Part shown: in pieces, positions 43,041 through 52,150 of the stretch
Layout of the letters: each line of letters opens with the position of its first letter
Numbering within the stretch: position 1 is the first letter of the stretch
NCBI GenBank assembly: GCA_903913285.1
Contig: CAIWKO010000060.1
Coordinates: 62,001-126,000 of the forward strand
Length of the DNA stretch: 64,000 nt
DNA from: an uncultured Bacteroidales bacterium
GTDB taxonomy: Bacteria; Bacteroidota; Bacteroidia; Bacteroidales; CAIWKO01
Reading direction: 5' to 3'
The notes under the pieces: generated by a model
Seen by the model: the letters and a program-made list of their open reading frames with translations, nothing else
Told to the model about the DNA's origin: nothing
Database searches by the model: none
Position numbers and translations under genes: made by a program

Positions 43041-43391
43041 ATGAAAACAACAGCTCTGATTATTTTCTTTTGTATCCTCAGCTATGTTTCGTTTGGGCAA
43101 AACACGGGCGATTCAACACAAACTATACCCAAAAGAACCTCTATTAAAGGAATCGTCGTCAAGTTCTGCAACGGGCTGAGCCTCGATTATGGCGAACATC
43201 AGGGATTGATCGTCATTAAAGAAGACCGGACAGGAAAAACATACAATGTGTTATTGAATCCATACATTCATTACGAGTATAAAGAGAACGACCACGTTAA
43301 AATAAAAGTCGAACCTCTTTCAACCGTAAAAAAGCCAACGGAATTGATGTGCGGTAGCATAGGGAATGTTTTTGTGGGGAAAAAAGAATAA
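43041..43391 (+). CDS. Small exported protein of unknown function
   Basis: 116 residues with a signal peptide (MKTTALIIFFCILSYVSFGQ). The mature part of about 96 residues is beta-rich (KGIVVKFCNGLSLDYGEHQGLIVIKED, YKENDHVKIKVEPLS), perhaps an OB-like fold. It ends 50 bases before deoC's putative promoter. Not recognised. Confidence 0.65.
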   Translation: MKTTALIIFFCILSYVSFGQNTGDSTQTIPKRTSIKGIVVKFCNGLSLDYGEHQGLIVIKEDRTGKTYNVLLNPYIHYEYKENDHVKIKVEPLSTVKKPTELMCGSIGNVFVGKKE

Positions 43392-43443
43392 TAATCTATT
43401 CCAGTCCCTTGAAGTTTTTCCGCCCATAATGCGGTGAATGTAT

Positions 43444-43451
43444 TAATTTTG
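43444..43451 (+). promoter_or_regulatory. Putative -7 element of deoC
   Basis: TAATTTTG, 65 bases before the ATG at 43517. No -33 match. Confidence 0.3.
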
Positions 43452-43516
43452 TCACGCAAACCACATCCTAAACTATTACTACGTTCTATAATCAGATCTA
43501 AAAGAAATTTATAAAG

Positions 43517-44362
43517 ATGATCATATTTTCAAAATACAAAGAGCTCACCGAAGCCGCATGGCGTAAAAGAGTTGAATCTGTTGCAGGAAAAACTCACGAT
43601 GCAAAATCGTTACAACATATCTACCGCGAAATTCTTTCATTTGTCGATCTGACAACCCTTGAAGGAAGCGACACCACCGAACGGGTTTCGAAACTTTGCA
43701 ACAAAGCATATACCCTCGCGAACAAAACCAAAAAGATACCGCAGGTTGCAGCAGTTTGTGTATATCCGCCTTTCGTAAAACAATGCAAAGCCGCACTAAA
43801 TGGAAAAAACATTAACGTAGCCTCCGTGGCTGGTGCTTTTCCTTCGGGACAATCGCCTCTGCCTGTGAAGCTCAAAGAAATAGAATTTGCTGTTGAAGAA
43901 GGCGCCGACGAGATCGATATGGTGATATCCCGCGGCAAATTTCTGGAAGGCGATCATCAAACTGTATTCAACGAAATAGCTGCCATCAGAGCCGTTTGTA
44001 AAAACGTGCATTTAAAAGTAATACTCGAAACAGGCGAATTGCAAACGCCCGGGAATATCCGCAAAGCCAGCGAAATTGCCATTAATGCAGGAGCAGATTT
44101 CATCAAAACCTCGACGGGAAAAATGCAACCCGCAGCCACCGAACTTGCAGCCGTGGTGATGTGCGATACCATTCTGGAATATTATAATGTAACCGGCATC
44201 CGTATCGGGTTCAAACCGGCGGGTGGCATATCCGAACCCGAAATAGCCCTGCGTTACTATAACATCGTAAATGAAATTCTGGGAACAGAATGGCTTACTA
44301 AGGAACTTTTCCGTATCGGGGCAAGCCGTTTGGTTGATAATTTGCTGAAAGTTATTGTATAA
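43517..44362 (+). CDS. deoC: Deoxyribose-phosphate aldolase
   Basis: 281 residues, longer than the common 220-residue bacterial form because of a 50-residue N-terminal extension (FSKYKELTEAAWRKRVESVAGK...). The TIM-barrel signatures are VAAVCVYPPFVKQCK, VASVAGAFPSGQSP, EIDMVISRGKFLEGD and the Schiff-base Lys in DFIKTSTGKMQPAAT. It cleaves 2-deoxyribose-5-phosphate to acetaldehyde and glyceraldehyde-3-phosphate in nucleoside catabolism. No other deo gene is nearby. Confidence 0.95.
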   Translation: MIIFSKYKELTEAAWRKRVESVAGKTHDAKSLQHIYREILSFVDLTTLEGSDTTERVSKLCNKAYTLANKTKKIPQVAAVCVYPPFVKQCKAALNGKNINVASVAGAFPSGQSPLPVKLKEIEFAVEEGADEIDMVISRGKFLEGDHQTVFNEIAAIRAVCKNVHLKVILETGELQTPGNIRKASEIAINAGADFIKTSTGKMQPAATELAAVVMCDTILEYYNVTGIRIGFKPAGGISEPEIALRYYNIVNEILGTEWLTKELFRIGASRLVDNLLKVIV

Positions 44363-44377
44363 TCTAATATCATTTTT

Positions 44378-44698
44378 ATGGCATGGATCTATTTACTGTG
44401 TGCGGCTGTCTTCGAGATCGGCTGGCCGCTGGGATTTAAATTATCGCAAACCTATACCCAACAAAAAATACTCTGGATCGTTGTTGCTGGAGTTTCGATG
44501 GCGCTCAGCGGCTTATTCTTGTGGATAGCACAAAAAGAGATCCCCATCGGAACGGCTTATTCCGTTTGGACCGGCATAGGCGCTGCAGGCACCTTTATCA
44601 TCGGGGTTATTTATTTCAAAGACACGGCATCGCTCATACGCATTGCTTCCGTAACGCTGATAATTATGGGGGTGTTGGGTTTAAGACTGGCTCATTAA
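44378..44698 (+). CDS. SMR-family transporter, Gdx/SugE type (guanidinium exporter)
   Basis: 106 residues, four transmembrane helices. The key Glu lies in LLCAAVFEIGWPLGFKLSQ near the N-terminus, and IPIGTAYSVWTGIGAAGTFIIG is the SMR signature in its Gdx form. SugE/Gdx proteins exchange guanidinium or quaternary ammonium for protons as antiparallel dimers in the inner membrane. No guanidine riboswitch was recognised upstream; it follows deoC by 15 bases and may be cotranscribed. Confidence 0.88.
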   Translation: MAWIYLLCAAVFEIGWPLGFKLSQTYTQQKILWIVVAGVSMALSGLFLWIAQKEIPIGTAYSVWTGIGAAGTFIIGVIYFKDTASLIRIASVTLIIMGVLGLRLAH

Positions 44699-44716
44699 TT
44701 CATGGTTTAACATAAA

Positions 44717-45388
44717 TTGATTGCATTGAAAAAAATAATAATTCAGACGCTGCTCGATATCCTGAATTTATTTCTGACATCTACAGGACTGTCGTTCACT
44801 TCGCGGCAATGCCGAAAACTCCTGCATTCGGCTTCAGCCATGTCTTTTGATATCATAATCGTTCCGGGCATACCTTTCAAGAACAACAAATGGGATATGG
44901 TGATGAAAGGAAGGATATACTGGGCAAAATATTTATTCGACGAAGGCATCGCCAAAAACATCATGTTTTCGGGTGCAGCGGTTCATTCACCCTGGGTTGA
45001 AAGCAAAATAATGGCTCTATATGCCGAAGCCATCGGGATTCCTGCAAGCAAAATATTTATTGAAGATAAAGCCGAACACAGCACCGAGAATGTTTTTTTC
45101 TCGTATACCAAAGCGCTCGAAATGGGGTTCCGTAAAATAGCAGTTGCCTCCGACCCTTTTCAAACAAAGCTTCTGCGAAAATTCATTCATACAAAAGTGA
45201 GCAAAGAAATTTATTTGCTGCCCATCGTTTATGGTATATTGAGACAAAACGAAAAAAACTATATTGACCCGAACATTGACGCTCAACAGGCATTTATTCC
45301 CGAATTCAAAGCTCTTCGTCATCGGGAAAACTTCAGAGAACGGATGCAGGGAACACGGGGCAACAATATTGAAGAACTTAGCAAATAA
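44717..45388 (+). CDS. YdcF/SanA-like DUF218 protein
   Basis: 223 residues; start is TTG at 44717 or 44726, since no ATG fits. N-terminal hydrophobic segment, then SAMSFDIIIVPGIPFKNNKWDMVMKGRIYWAKYLFDEG, ENVFFSYTKALEMGFRKIAVASDPFQTKLL. DUF218 proteins (YdcF, SanA, ElyC) are membrane-anchored with a Rossmann-like fold and link to envelope or peptidoglycan-precursor metabolism. 18 bases follow the Gdx gene. Activity unknown. Confidence 0.78.
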   Translation: MIALKKIIIQTLLDILNLFLTSTGLSFTSRQCRKLLHSASAMSFDIIIVPGIPFKNNKWDMVMKGRIYWAKYLFDEGIAKNIMFSGAAVHSPWVESKIMALYAEAIGIPASKIFIEDKAEHSTENVFFSYTKALEMGFRKIAVASDPFQTKLLRKFIHTKVSKEIYLLPIVYGILRQNEKNYIDPNIDAQQAFIPEFKALRHRENFRERMQGTRGNNIEELSK

Positions 45389-45409
45389 AGCTGGATTAAA
45401 TTTTTATGT

Positions 45410-45442
45410 TTTGCCAACATTAAATCTTTATGATTATTTTTG
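45410..45442 (+). promoter_or_regulatory. Promoter of the nucleotide-sugar operon
   Basis: TTTG (45410-45413), 21 bases, TATTTTTG (45435-45442); ATG 42 bases downstream. Confidence 0.65.
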
Positions 45443-45484
45443 CGTACTATTTAGAAAACTTATTAAACTTTAATTTAATATTTT

Positions 45485-46810
45485 ATGAAAATTGTTGTTG
45501 TTGGAACGGGTTATGTCGGTTTGGTTACCGGTACTTGTTTCGCTGAAGTGGGTATCGAAACCGTTTGTGTTGACATTGATATTAACAAGATCGAAAACCT
45601 TAAAAAAGGAATTTTACCCATCTACGAACCGGGGTTGGATACTATGATCCACCGGAATGTTGAGAAAAACCGTCTGCATTTTTCTACCGATCTGAAATCG
45701 GTTCTGCCCGATGCAGAAGTTGTTTTTATTGCTGTTGGAACACCTCCCGATGAAGACGGAAGTGCCGACCTCAAGCATGTGATCGCTGTGGCTAAAGAAG
45801 TGGGTAAATATATTGAAGATTACACCCTGGTTGTAACCAAAAGCACTGTGCCGGTCGGAACAGCTGTAAAAGTTAAAAAAGCCATCACCGACGAACTGAA
45901 TGCCCGCGGAGCTAATATTCCTTTTGATGTGGCATCCAATCCCGAATTTTTAAAAGAAGGTGCTGCTCTGGATGATTTTATGAAACCCGACCGCATTGTA
46001 GTAGGCTTGGAATCGGATCGTGCCGAAACTTTGATGAAACAACTTTACAAACCTTTCACATTGAACGGGCATCCTATCATTTTTATGGATATTCCCAGTG
46101 CCGAAATGACCAAATATGCAGCCAATTCTATGCTGGCAACCAAGATCAGTTTCATGAACGACATTGCAAATCTTTGTGAGATCATGGGAGCAAATGTCAA
46201 TCAGGTTCGCAGAGGTATTGGCAGCGATACGCGCATCGGGAACAAATTTATATACCCGGGTATTGGTTACGGGGGCTCATGTTTCCCGAAAGATGTAAAA
46301 GCATTGATAAAAACTGCCAACGAAAACGGCTACAATATGCGTGTGCTGAAATCGGTTGAAGACGTGAACGACGATCAAAAAAGTGTTCTGTTCAATAAAG
46401 TTGTCCAGTATTTCAACGGTCAGCTAAAAGATAAAACCATCGGTATGTGGGGACTTTCGTTTAAACCCGAAACTGACGATATGCGCGAAGCTCCTGCTTT
46501 GGTGCTCATCGAAAAGTTTCTGGCTGCAGGTGCAAAAGTTAAAGCATACGACCCTGCCGCTATGGAAGAAGCCGAACGCAGACTGGGAAACAAGATTACG
46601 TTTGTTAAAGACCAGTACGAGGCTCTGATCGATGCGGATTGTTTGCTTATTGTTACCGAATGGACCGAATTCAGAGCTCCAAACTTCCCGGTGATCAAGA
46701 AACTTTTAAAGAAACATGTGATATTCGACGGTCGCAACATTTACGATATGGCAAGTATGAAAGAAGAAGGCTTCGATTATTTTTGCATTGGAATTGACAC
46801 TTCAAAATAA
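45485..46810 (+). CDS. ugd: UDP-glucose 6-dehydrogenase
   Basis: 441 residues. The N-terminal Rossmann motif is VVVGTGYVGLVTGTCFAEVG. The catalytic Cys is in GYGGSCFPKDVKAL, and the C-terminal UDP-binding domain has WGLSFKPETDDMREAPAL. It oxidises UDP-glucose to UDP-glucuronate with two NAD. The next gene, three bases downstream, uses this product. First gene of a three-gene operon for surface-polysaccharide precursors, with its own promoter. Confidence 0.96.
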   Translation: MKIVVVGTGYVGLVTGTCFAEVGIETVCVDIDINKIENLKKGILPIYEPGLDTMIHRNVEKNRLHFSTDLKSVLPDAEVVFIAVGTPPDEDGSADLKHVIAVAKEVGKYIEDYTLVVTKSTVPVGTAVKVKKAITDELNARGANIPFDVASNPEFLKEGAALDDFMKPDRIVVGLESDRAETLMKQLYKPFTLNGHPIIFMDIPSAEMTKYAANSMLATKISFMNDIANLCEIMGANVNQVRRGIGSDTRIGNKFIYPGIGYGGSCFPKDVKALIKTANENGYNMRVLKSVEDVNDDQKSVLFNKVVQYFNGQLKDKTIGMWGLSFKPETDDMREAPALVLIEKFLAAGAKVKAYDPAAMEEAERRLGNKITFVKDQYEALIDADCLLIVTEWTEFRAPNFPVIKKLLKKHVIFDGRNIYDMASMKEEGFDYFCIGIDTSK

Positions 46811-46813
46811 TTT

Positions 46814-47746
46814 ATGAAGAAAAAAATATTGGTAACCGGTGGTGCCGGGTTTTTAGGTTCGCATTTGTGCGAACGGCTTCTGAACGAAGGCAACGAAGTC
46901 ATTTGTCTGGATAATTATTTTACCGGACAAAAACAAAACATAGTACATCTGCTCGACAACCCTTTCTTTGAGTTGATACGGCACGATGTAACCATGCCTT
47001 TTTTTATAGAAGTTGACGAGATCTATAACCTCGCCTGCCCTGCTTCACCTATCCATTATCAATATAACCCTATCAAAACCATCAAAACATCGGTGATGGG
47101 TGCCATCAATATGCTGGGTTTGGCAAAACGCATACGTGCAAAGATACTGCAGGCATCAACCAGCGAAGTTTACGGCGACCCGAAAGAACATCCGCAAACA
47201 GAAAGCTATTGGGGAAACGTGAACCCGATAGGTTACCGTGCCTGCTACGACGAAGGTAAACGTTGCGCCGAATCATTGTTCATCAATTATTACCGTCAGA
47301 ACAATGTGAATATAAAGATCATCAGAATTTTTAATACTTACGGTCCGCGTATGCACCCCAACGACGGTCGTGTGGTGTCGAATTTTATTATGCAGGCATT
47401 GAATAACGAAGATATTACGGTTTATGGCGACGGTTCGCAAACGCGGAGTTTCTGTTATGTTGATGACCTTGTTGACGGAATGATACGCATGATGAACACA
47501 GCAGATGATTTTATCGGTCCGGTAAATGTTGGAAACCCCGTTGAATTCACCATACTGGAACTGGCGCAACAGGTGATAAATTTGACCGGTTCGAAATCGA
47601 AAATAATATACGAACCCTTGCCTTCCGACGACCCCTTGCAGCGTAAACCCGATATCACTTTAGCAAAGAACAAACTGAACTGGGAACCGAAAGTGCAATT
47701 GAGAGAAGGCTTAATGAAAACGATACAATATTTTAATAGCAAGTAA
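46814..47746 (+). CDS. uxs: UDP-glucuronate decarboxylase (UDP-xylose synthase)
   Basis: 310 residues, an SDR enzyme. The NAD motif is [16 protein letters not shown] and the catalytic YxxxK is in [14 protein letters not shown]. The segment [23 protein letters not shown] and the [15 protein letters not shown] stretch are typical of UXS. It converts UDP-glucuronate to UDP-xylose and so follows directly from the upstream dehydrogenase. Cytosolic. Confidence 0.93.
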   Translation: MKKKILVTGGAGFLGSHLCERLLNEGNEVICLDNYFTGQKQNIVHLLDNPFFELIRHDVTMPFFIEVDEIYNLACPASPIHYQYNPIKTIKTSVMGAINMLGLAKRIRAKILQASTSEVYGDPKEHPQTESYWGNVNPIGYRACYDEGKRCAESLFINYYRQNNVNIKIIRIFNTYGPRMHPNDGRVVSNFIMQALNNEDITVYGDGSQTRSFCYVDDLVDGMIRMMNTADDFIGPVNVGNPVEFTILELAQQVINLTGSKSKIIYEPLPSDDPLQRKPDITLAKNKLNWEPKVQLREGLMKTIQYFNSK

Positions 47747-47797
47747 TCATGGCTATTGGCTAGTGGCTTTTGGCTAAATCAAATCACATAAAAAACA

Positions 47798-48664
47798 ATG
47801 AACATACTGGTAACTGGAAGCAAAGGACAACTTGGGAATGAGATCCGGGTGATTTCTGAACAATTTCCACAACACAAGTATTTTTTTACCGATGTGGAAG
47901 AATTGGATATCTGCGACAAAAATGCTGTCGAGGCATTCATCTGCGGGAATCAGATCAAATGCATCATCAATTGTGCGGCTTATACCGGCGTGGATAAAGC
48001 TGAACAGGAACCCGAACTGGCATTTAAGATCAATGCCGAAGCCGTCGAAAACCTTTGCAATGCTGCTCTTAAACAAAAAGTTTTTTTGGTTCACATCTCG
48101 ACGGATTATGTGTTCGACGGAAAAAAAGATAACCCCTATCTTGAATACTTTCCGACGAACCCGATATCTGTTTACGGCAAAAGCAAACTGAAAGGCGAAG
48201 AGATCATCCTCAAATCAAAACTTCCGGCTTTGATCATCCGCACATCGTGGTTATATTCTGCATTTGGAAGCAATTTTGTGAAAACCATTTTGCGTTTGTC
48301 GAAAGAAAACAACCGACTGAACATCATCTCCGACCAGATCGGAACCCCAACTTATGCTGCCGACCTTGCCAAAGTGATACTCGATATTATCACCCATCAT
48401 AAACTGCCTTCAAAACCCGAGATCTATCATTTTTCGGATGAAGGCATAACCACCTGGTATGAGTTTGCATTGGAGATCATGGAACTGACAAACCGCAATA
48501 TCGTTGTGCACCCTATCACCACCAAAGAATATCCAACCGCTGCCACACGCCCGCAATTCAGTTTGCTGAGCAAAGAAAAGATAAAACACGATTTCAAGAT
48601 CGAAATCCCTTTATGGCAGGACAGCCTGAAAGAATGCCTGAAGCTGATCGTTGCGGAACAATAG
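47798..48664 (+). CDS. rfbD: dTDP-4-dehydrorhamnose reductase (RmlD)
   Basis: 288 residues, SDR fold: TGSKGQLGNEIRV at the N-terminus, HISTDYVFDGKKDNPY, catalytic YxxxK in SVYGKSKLKGEE and RTSWLYSAFGSNFV. It makes dTDP-L-rhamnose in the last step of that pathway. rfbA, rfbB and rfbC are not in the window. It is 51 bases downstream of the UXS gene and probably in the same operon. Together the three genes provide xylose and rhamnose donors. Confidence 0.93.
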   Translation: MNILVTGSKGQLGNEIRVISEQFPQHKYFFTDVEELDICDKNAVEAFICGNQIKCIINCAAYTGVDKAEQEPELAFKINAEAVENLCNAALKQKVFLVHISTDYVFDGKKDNPYLEYFPTNPISVYGKSKLKGEEIILKSKLPALIIRTSWLYSAFGSNFVKTILRLSKENNRLNIISDQIGTPTYAADLAKVILDIITHHKLPSKPEIYHFSDEGITTWYEFALEIMELTNRNIVVHPITTKEYPTAATRPQFSLLSKEKIKHDFKIEIPLWQDSLKECLKLIVAEQ

Positions 48665-48740
48665 ATCTTTTGGCCGAAGATCTGCAATTATTCGCAGCAG
48701 GGAAGCGTTATTTTGTTTAATTTTATTCAACAATTTTTTT

Positions 48741-49367
48741 ATGATGCAAAAAACAAAATGCCTGCTGCTTGCCATACTGGTATCCTTATCGCTCACATAC
48801 GCCCGTGCCCAGAAATTAACTCAACCCGAACAACAGTTGTTCTGCTTCGGCAGGTTGGTTAGCATCAGCGTTGATAAACAATTGTATGTTTCCGACACCT
48901 CCGATTATTTCTATATTCACGTAAGTGTAAAAAACATTTCGAAAAAAGATATCGGTATCGACCTGAGCAATTCGTGGTATGTATTGTATCCCAACCAATG
49001 GCAGTTTTCGGATACCACCATGCGGCAGGTTATCGACGAAAGGCAGATCGTACCTGCAGAAATGAATGCAAAAAAAACAGCCGAGATCGATAAAAAGTTT
49101 GCTGATAACGCGCTGAAGAAACTCGCACCCGGGCAATCGTTCGACTATTACACCGAGTTTAACAGCACCAAACCCAACCAAGCCGACATGGGCAAAAGCA
49201 AATACCTGATAGTGGCCATCGACGGGCAAATGTTCTTTACCGACGGGCGAAACTGCGAACAAATAAAATGCAACGGAGATATGAACGTGGATAGGGAACT
49301 GGTGATTAAATGCCAGCCAACTTGGCCTAAAATAACCGAAAAACAAAAGATATTCCACCGCAAATAA
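48741..49367 (+). CDS. Exported protein of unknown function
   Basis: About 208 residues from the ATG at 48741 (a second ATG follows immediately); these are chosen because they begin a signal peptide (MMQKTKCLLLAILVSLSLTYARAQ). A longer frame starting at 48651 overlaps rfbD and is rejected. The mature part has Ig-like strands (SDYFYIHVSVKNISKKDIGIDLSNSWYVLYPNQW), like a TssF-style beta sandwich. Three bases separate it from the next membrane protein gene. Not recognised. Confidence 0.72.
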   Translation: MMQKTKCLLLAILVSLSLTYARAQKLTQPEQQLFCFGRLVSISVDKQLYVSDTSDYFYIHVSVKNISKKDIGIDLSNSWYVLYPNQWQFSDTTMRQVIDERQIVPAEMNAKKTAEIDKKFADNALKKLAPGQSFDYYTEFNSTKPNQADMGKSKYLIVAIDGQMFFTDGRNCEQIKCNGDMNVDRELVIKCQPTWPKITEKQKIFHRK

Positions 49368-49370
49368 CCC

Positions 49371-49967
49371 ATGAAAACCAGCACACGCATATTATGTATT
49401 GTTTCAATAATCACGTTGTTGCTCATTATTGTTGCCAATTTGTTTTTGCCCTATTCGTTTTCGTTCAGCCCTTCGGCCGACGTGTGGAACATCAACCCCG
49501 CCTCCGACCCTTTGTATGCCTATCGGGTGGCCATTATCTTTTCGGGTTTGGCTCTTGCCGCTATAGCTTTGGTGGTGACCTGCATCAGTTTCTTTTTGCG
49601 CCATCACGCAATTGATGCCAAACTAGCCAACCTGAGTATTTTTATTCTGGTGTTTTACGTTGATTGGATGAGCGTCCCGTATTGGACCAACGGTTTGCTT
49701 CATGTTTTCGGCAAGGGCGCTTCAACCACCTTCGACCCGAAAGCCCTGCTGCCCATGACCATCTTAGGCGAAGCATGGCGACTGCCCATACTTGTTATGC
49801 ATCCTTTGGTTTTGGTTTATCTGGTGTTCAGCCTTGTCAGGTTCATCGTGGTGATAGTGCGCCGAAACAAACCCGGCCTGAACAATATCCTGATTTTGAT
49901 ATACACTTTGCTGAACATAGCCCTGCTGTTCTTTATACCGCAATATTTTAACTGGCTGCTTGATTAG
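49371..49967 (+). CDS. Inner-membrane protein with four to five helices
   Basis: 198 residues, transmembrane helices at about 7-27, 55-78, 86-110, 139-160 and 172-192. No known family motif. It is cotranscribed with the exported protein three bases upstream and might form a membrane/periplasm pair with it. Confidence 0.7.
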   Translation: MKTSTRILCIVSIITLLLIIVANLFLPYSFSFSPSADVWNINPASDPLYAYRVAIIFSGLALAAIALVVTCISFFLRHHAIDAKLANLSIFILVFYVDWMSVPYWTNGLLHVFGKGASTTFDPKALLPMTILGEAWRLPILVMHPLVLVYLVFSLVRFIVVIVRRNKPGLNNILILIYTLLNIALLFFIPQYFNWLLD

Positions 49968-50069
49968 CCTTTTAGTCTTTTAGGTGTGTAGACTTTTAGG
50001 TAATAGGTAACAAGTAATAGTTATAGTCTTCGGTCTTCCAACTTCTAACTCCTAACTTTTAACTTTAGG

Positions 50070-50180
50070 CACTTTAGGCACCTGCCCGACTGAAGCCGTT
50101 CAGGCGGGCTTTAAGTACTTTAGTTCACTTTAGGCACCTGCCCGACTGAAGCCGTTCAGGCGGGCTTTAAGTACTTTAGT
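50070..50180. repeat. Two 55-bp direct repeats containing a hairpin
   Basis: Copies at 50070-50124 and 50126-50180 start CACTTTAGGCACCTGCCCG and end TAAGTACTTTAGT. Each holds an inverted repeat GCCCGACTGAA, loop GCCG, TTCAGGCGGGC (one mismatch) followed by TTTAAG. It lies downstream of lpxD, where the hairpins could act as terminators. Confidence 0.75.
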
Positions 50181-50189
50181 CACTTTAGT

Positions 50190-51224
50190 TCACTTCTTCA
50201 ACTCTTCCAATTCTTTCTCCAGCGATAAAATGCGGTCGGCGAGGTTTGGGAGTTTGCGGAACAGCACATACGAGCGTAAAAAATCTTTAATATCGAAAGC
50301 TATATAGCCCTGCAACAGCGCTCCTTCTTCGGTCACGGTTTTGGCAACTCCCGAGCGTGCCTGAACTTTCACATTATCGGCTATCGAAATATGCCCCACT
50401 ATGCCAACCTGCCCGCCTATCATGCAGTTTTTGCCGATCTTCACCGAGCCTGCCACACCCACCTGAGCCACGATGATGGAATTTTCGCCCACTTCAACAT
50501 TATGAGCTATCTGTATCAGGTTATCGAGTTTGCAGCCTTTGTGTATGATGGTCGAGCCCAGGGTGGCACGGTCGATGCAGGTGTTGGCGCCAATTTCAAC
50601 ATCATCTTCAATAATAACGTTGCCTATTTGGGCCACTTTTTTATGAGTCAGGTCGGCTTGCTGGGTAAAACCGAAGCCGTCGGCGCCTATCACCACCCCC
50701 GAATGCAAAATGCAGTTGCGCCCCACCACGCTGTCCGAATAAACGCTCACCTGTGCATACAGCGTGGTGTTGTCGCCTATGCTAACGTTGTCGCCCACGT
50801 AGCTCAGCGGGTAGAGTTTGGCGTTGTTGCCTATAACGGCATTTTCGCCCACGAAAGCCTGTGCACCTATATACACGTTGCTGCCTATTTTGGCCGAAGG
50901 CGAAATGTAAGCCTTGTCCGAAATGCCCGTTTTGTTGAGTTTCATCTGATTGTATAGCTCCAGCAAGGTGGCGAAAGCAGCATACGCGTTGTCAACGCGC
51001 ACCAGGGTAGCCTCAACGGGGTGTTCGGGCACAAAATCGCGGTTCACTATAACAATGGCGGCCCGGGTGGTGTATATAAAATGCGTGTAGGCAGGGTTGG
51101 CCAAAAATGTGAGCGAATCCTCATCGCCTTCTTCTATTTTGGCCAGTTTCGAAACGGCTGTTTCGGGCTTGCCTTCTACGGTGCCGTTCAATACTTCGGC
51201 CAGTTGTTGCGCGGTAAATTTCAT
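50190..51224 (-). CDS. lpxD: UDP-3-O-acylglucosamine N-acyltransferase
   Basis: 344 residues from the ATG at 51224 ([14 protein letters not shown]); a nine-residue upstream extension is not needed. The N-terminal uridine-binding domain is followed by left-handed beta-helix hexapeptide repeats ([31 protein letters not shown]...) and a C-terminal helix ([11 protein letters not shown]). It adds the N-linked acyl chain of lipid A. In this window it stands apart from lpxC/fabZ-lpxA, 10 kb away and on the other strand. Confidence 0.95.
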   Translation of the reverse strand: MKFTAQQLAEVLNGTVEGKPETAVSKLAKIEEGDEDSLTFLANPAYTHFIYTTRAAIVIVNRDFVPEHPVEATLVRVDNAYAAFATLLELYNQMKLNKTGISDKAYISPSAKIGSNVYIGAQAFVGENAVIGNNAKLYPLSYVGDNVSIGDNTTLYAQVSVYSDSVVGRNCILHSGVVIGADGFGFTQQADLTHKKVAQIGNVIIEDDVEIGANTCIDRATLGSTIIHKGCKLDNLIQIAHNVEVGENSIIVAQVGVAGSVKIGKNCMIGGQVGIVGHISIADNVKVQARSGVAKTVTEEGALLQGYIAFDIKDFLRSYVLFRKLPNLADRILSLEKELEELKK

Positions 51225-51248
51225 TTCAGCTATATTTTTTTCAGAAAA

Positions 51249-51256
51249 CAAAGTTA
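51249..51256 (-). promoter_or_regulatory. -7 element of lpxD
   Basis: Minus-strand TAACTTTG, 25 bases upstream of the ATG at 51224. No ideal -33. Confidence 0.45.
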
Positions 51257-51307
51257 TAAAAACAACGACAAGTGGGAGGATTTATTTTTGATGGAGAAAT
51301 TTTTAGA

Positions 51308-51334
51308 GAATTCAGAATTCAGAAGTAAGAATTC
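51308..51334. repeat. Dispersed EcoRI-site-rich short repeat, copy 2
   Basis: GAATTCAGAAGTAAGAATTC at 51315-51334, preceded by another GAATTCA. Its reverse complement is at 864-883. Confidence 0.6.
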
Positions 51335-51570
51335 AGAAGGATTGAATTAGCTAAAAGCCATTACTTCCTACTTTTTTAACCACGGAAATACGGAGAACAC
51401 GGAGATACACAGAGAATTTATTTTGCATTCAAAAAAATTATTTTATTTTTTTAACAAAAAACTTGCATCACTTAAAATAATTTACGTTCTTTGTGTATCA
51501 TAAATTAAACCATATAAACCCGATGATCTATCGTTCTGATATATCATGTTCCGAAAGGCCTATTTCCGTA

Positions 51571-51580
51571 GGGGGGGGGG
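51571..51580. repeat. 10-G homopolymer upstream of repeat locus 3
   Basis: A run of ten G, six bases before the ATG at 51587 that opens the frame through repeat locus 3. It is the most conspicuous homopolymer in the window and a candidate slippage tract. Confidence 0.8.
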
Positions 51581-51687
51581 TATTTTATGGTTTTAGATTC
51601 CAAATCTTTTTGTTTTAGTTCGTTTTTATTTCAAGAAATTTCTTTAAAATTTATTTATAGTCCATTTTCGACTGGAAGTGAAAACTA

Positions 51688-52063
51688 TTCGCACGAGTTG
51701 GGAAAGGGTTCGCACGGCCAAGGAAAGGGTTCGCACGGCCGGGGAAAGGGTTCGCACGGCCAGAGAAATGGTTCGCACGGCCGGGGAAATGGTTCGCTCA
51801 CGGGACGATATGGTTCGCTCGTAGAACGATACCGTTCGCACGACCGGGGAAAGGGTTCGCACGACTCAGGAAAGGGTTCGCACGACTTGGGAGACCTCCG
51901 CACGACCAAGGAAAGAGTTCGCACGACTGAGGAAAGGGTTCGCACGGCCAAGGAAAGGGTTCGCACGAGTTGGGATGCCTCCGCACGACCGGGGAAAGGG
52001 TTCGCACGGCTGAGGAAAGGGTTCGCACGAGCCGGGAAAGGGTTCGCAGGGTTGGATATATAC
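51688..52063. repeat. 21-bp tandem repeat array, locus 3 (about 18 units)
   Basis: Units built on TTCGCACGGCCGGGGAAAG. The distance between TTCG starts is 21 in almost every case, and 20 before the two variant units at 51897 and 51980 (GACCTCCGCACGA, GCCTCCGCACGA). On the minus strand the unit reads CGTGCGAACCCTTTCC, which shares CGTnCGAAC with array B of locus 1. The frame 51587-52117 encodes GKGSHGR-like heptads that switch frame at the 20-base units, arguing against a conserved protein. Confidence 0.85.
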
Positions 52064-52150
52064 TTTGATTGGATGGAGGGATGTAGTTCTTGTTTATTGA
52101 ATGCTAATTATTTATAAACAATATTATTCACTTTAAAAAAAAATAAAGTT

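Larger units (their letters stand above)
51225..51586. other. 362-base intergenic region with several short repeats
   Basis: Contains a TAACTTTG-type -7 element for lpxD, the EcoRI-site repeat copy 2 (51308-51334), a degenerate ACGGAG/CACAGAG cluster (about 51381-51415), and the 10-G tract at 51571. I see no gene. Confidence 0.6.
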
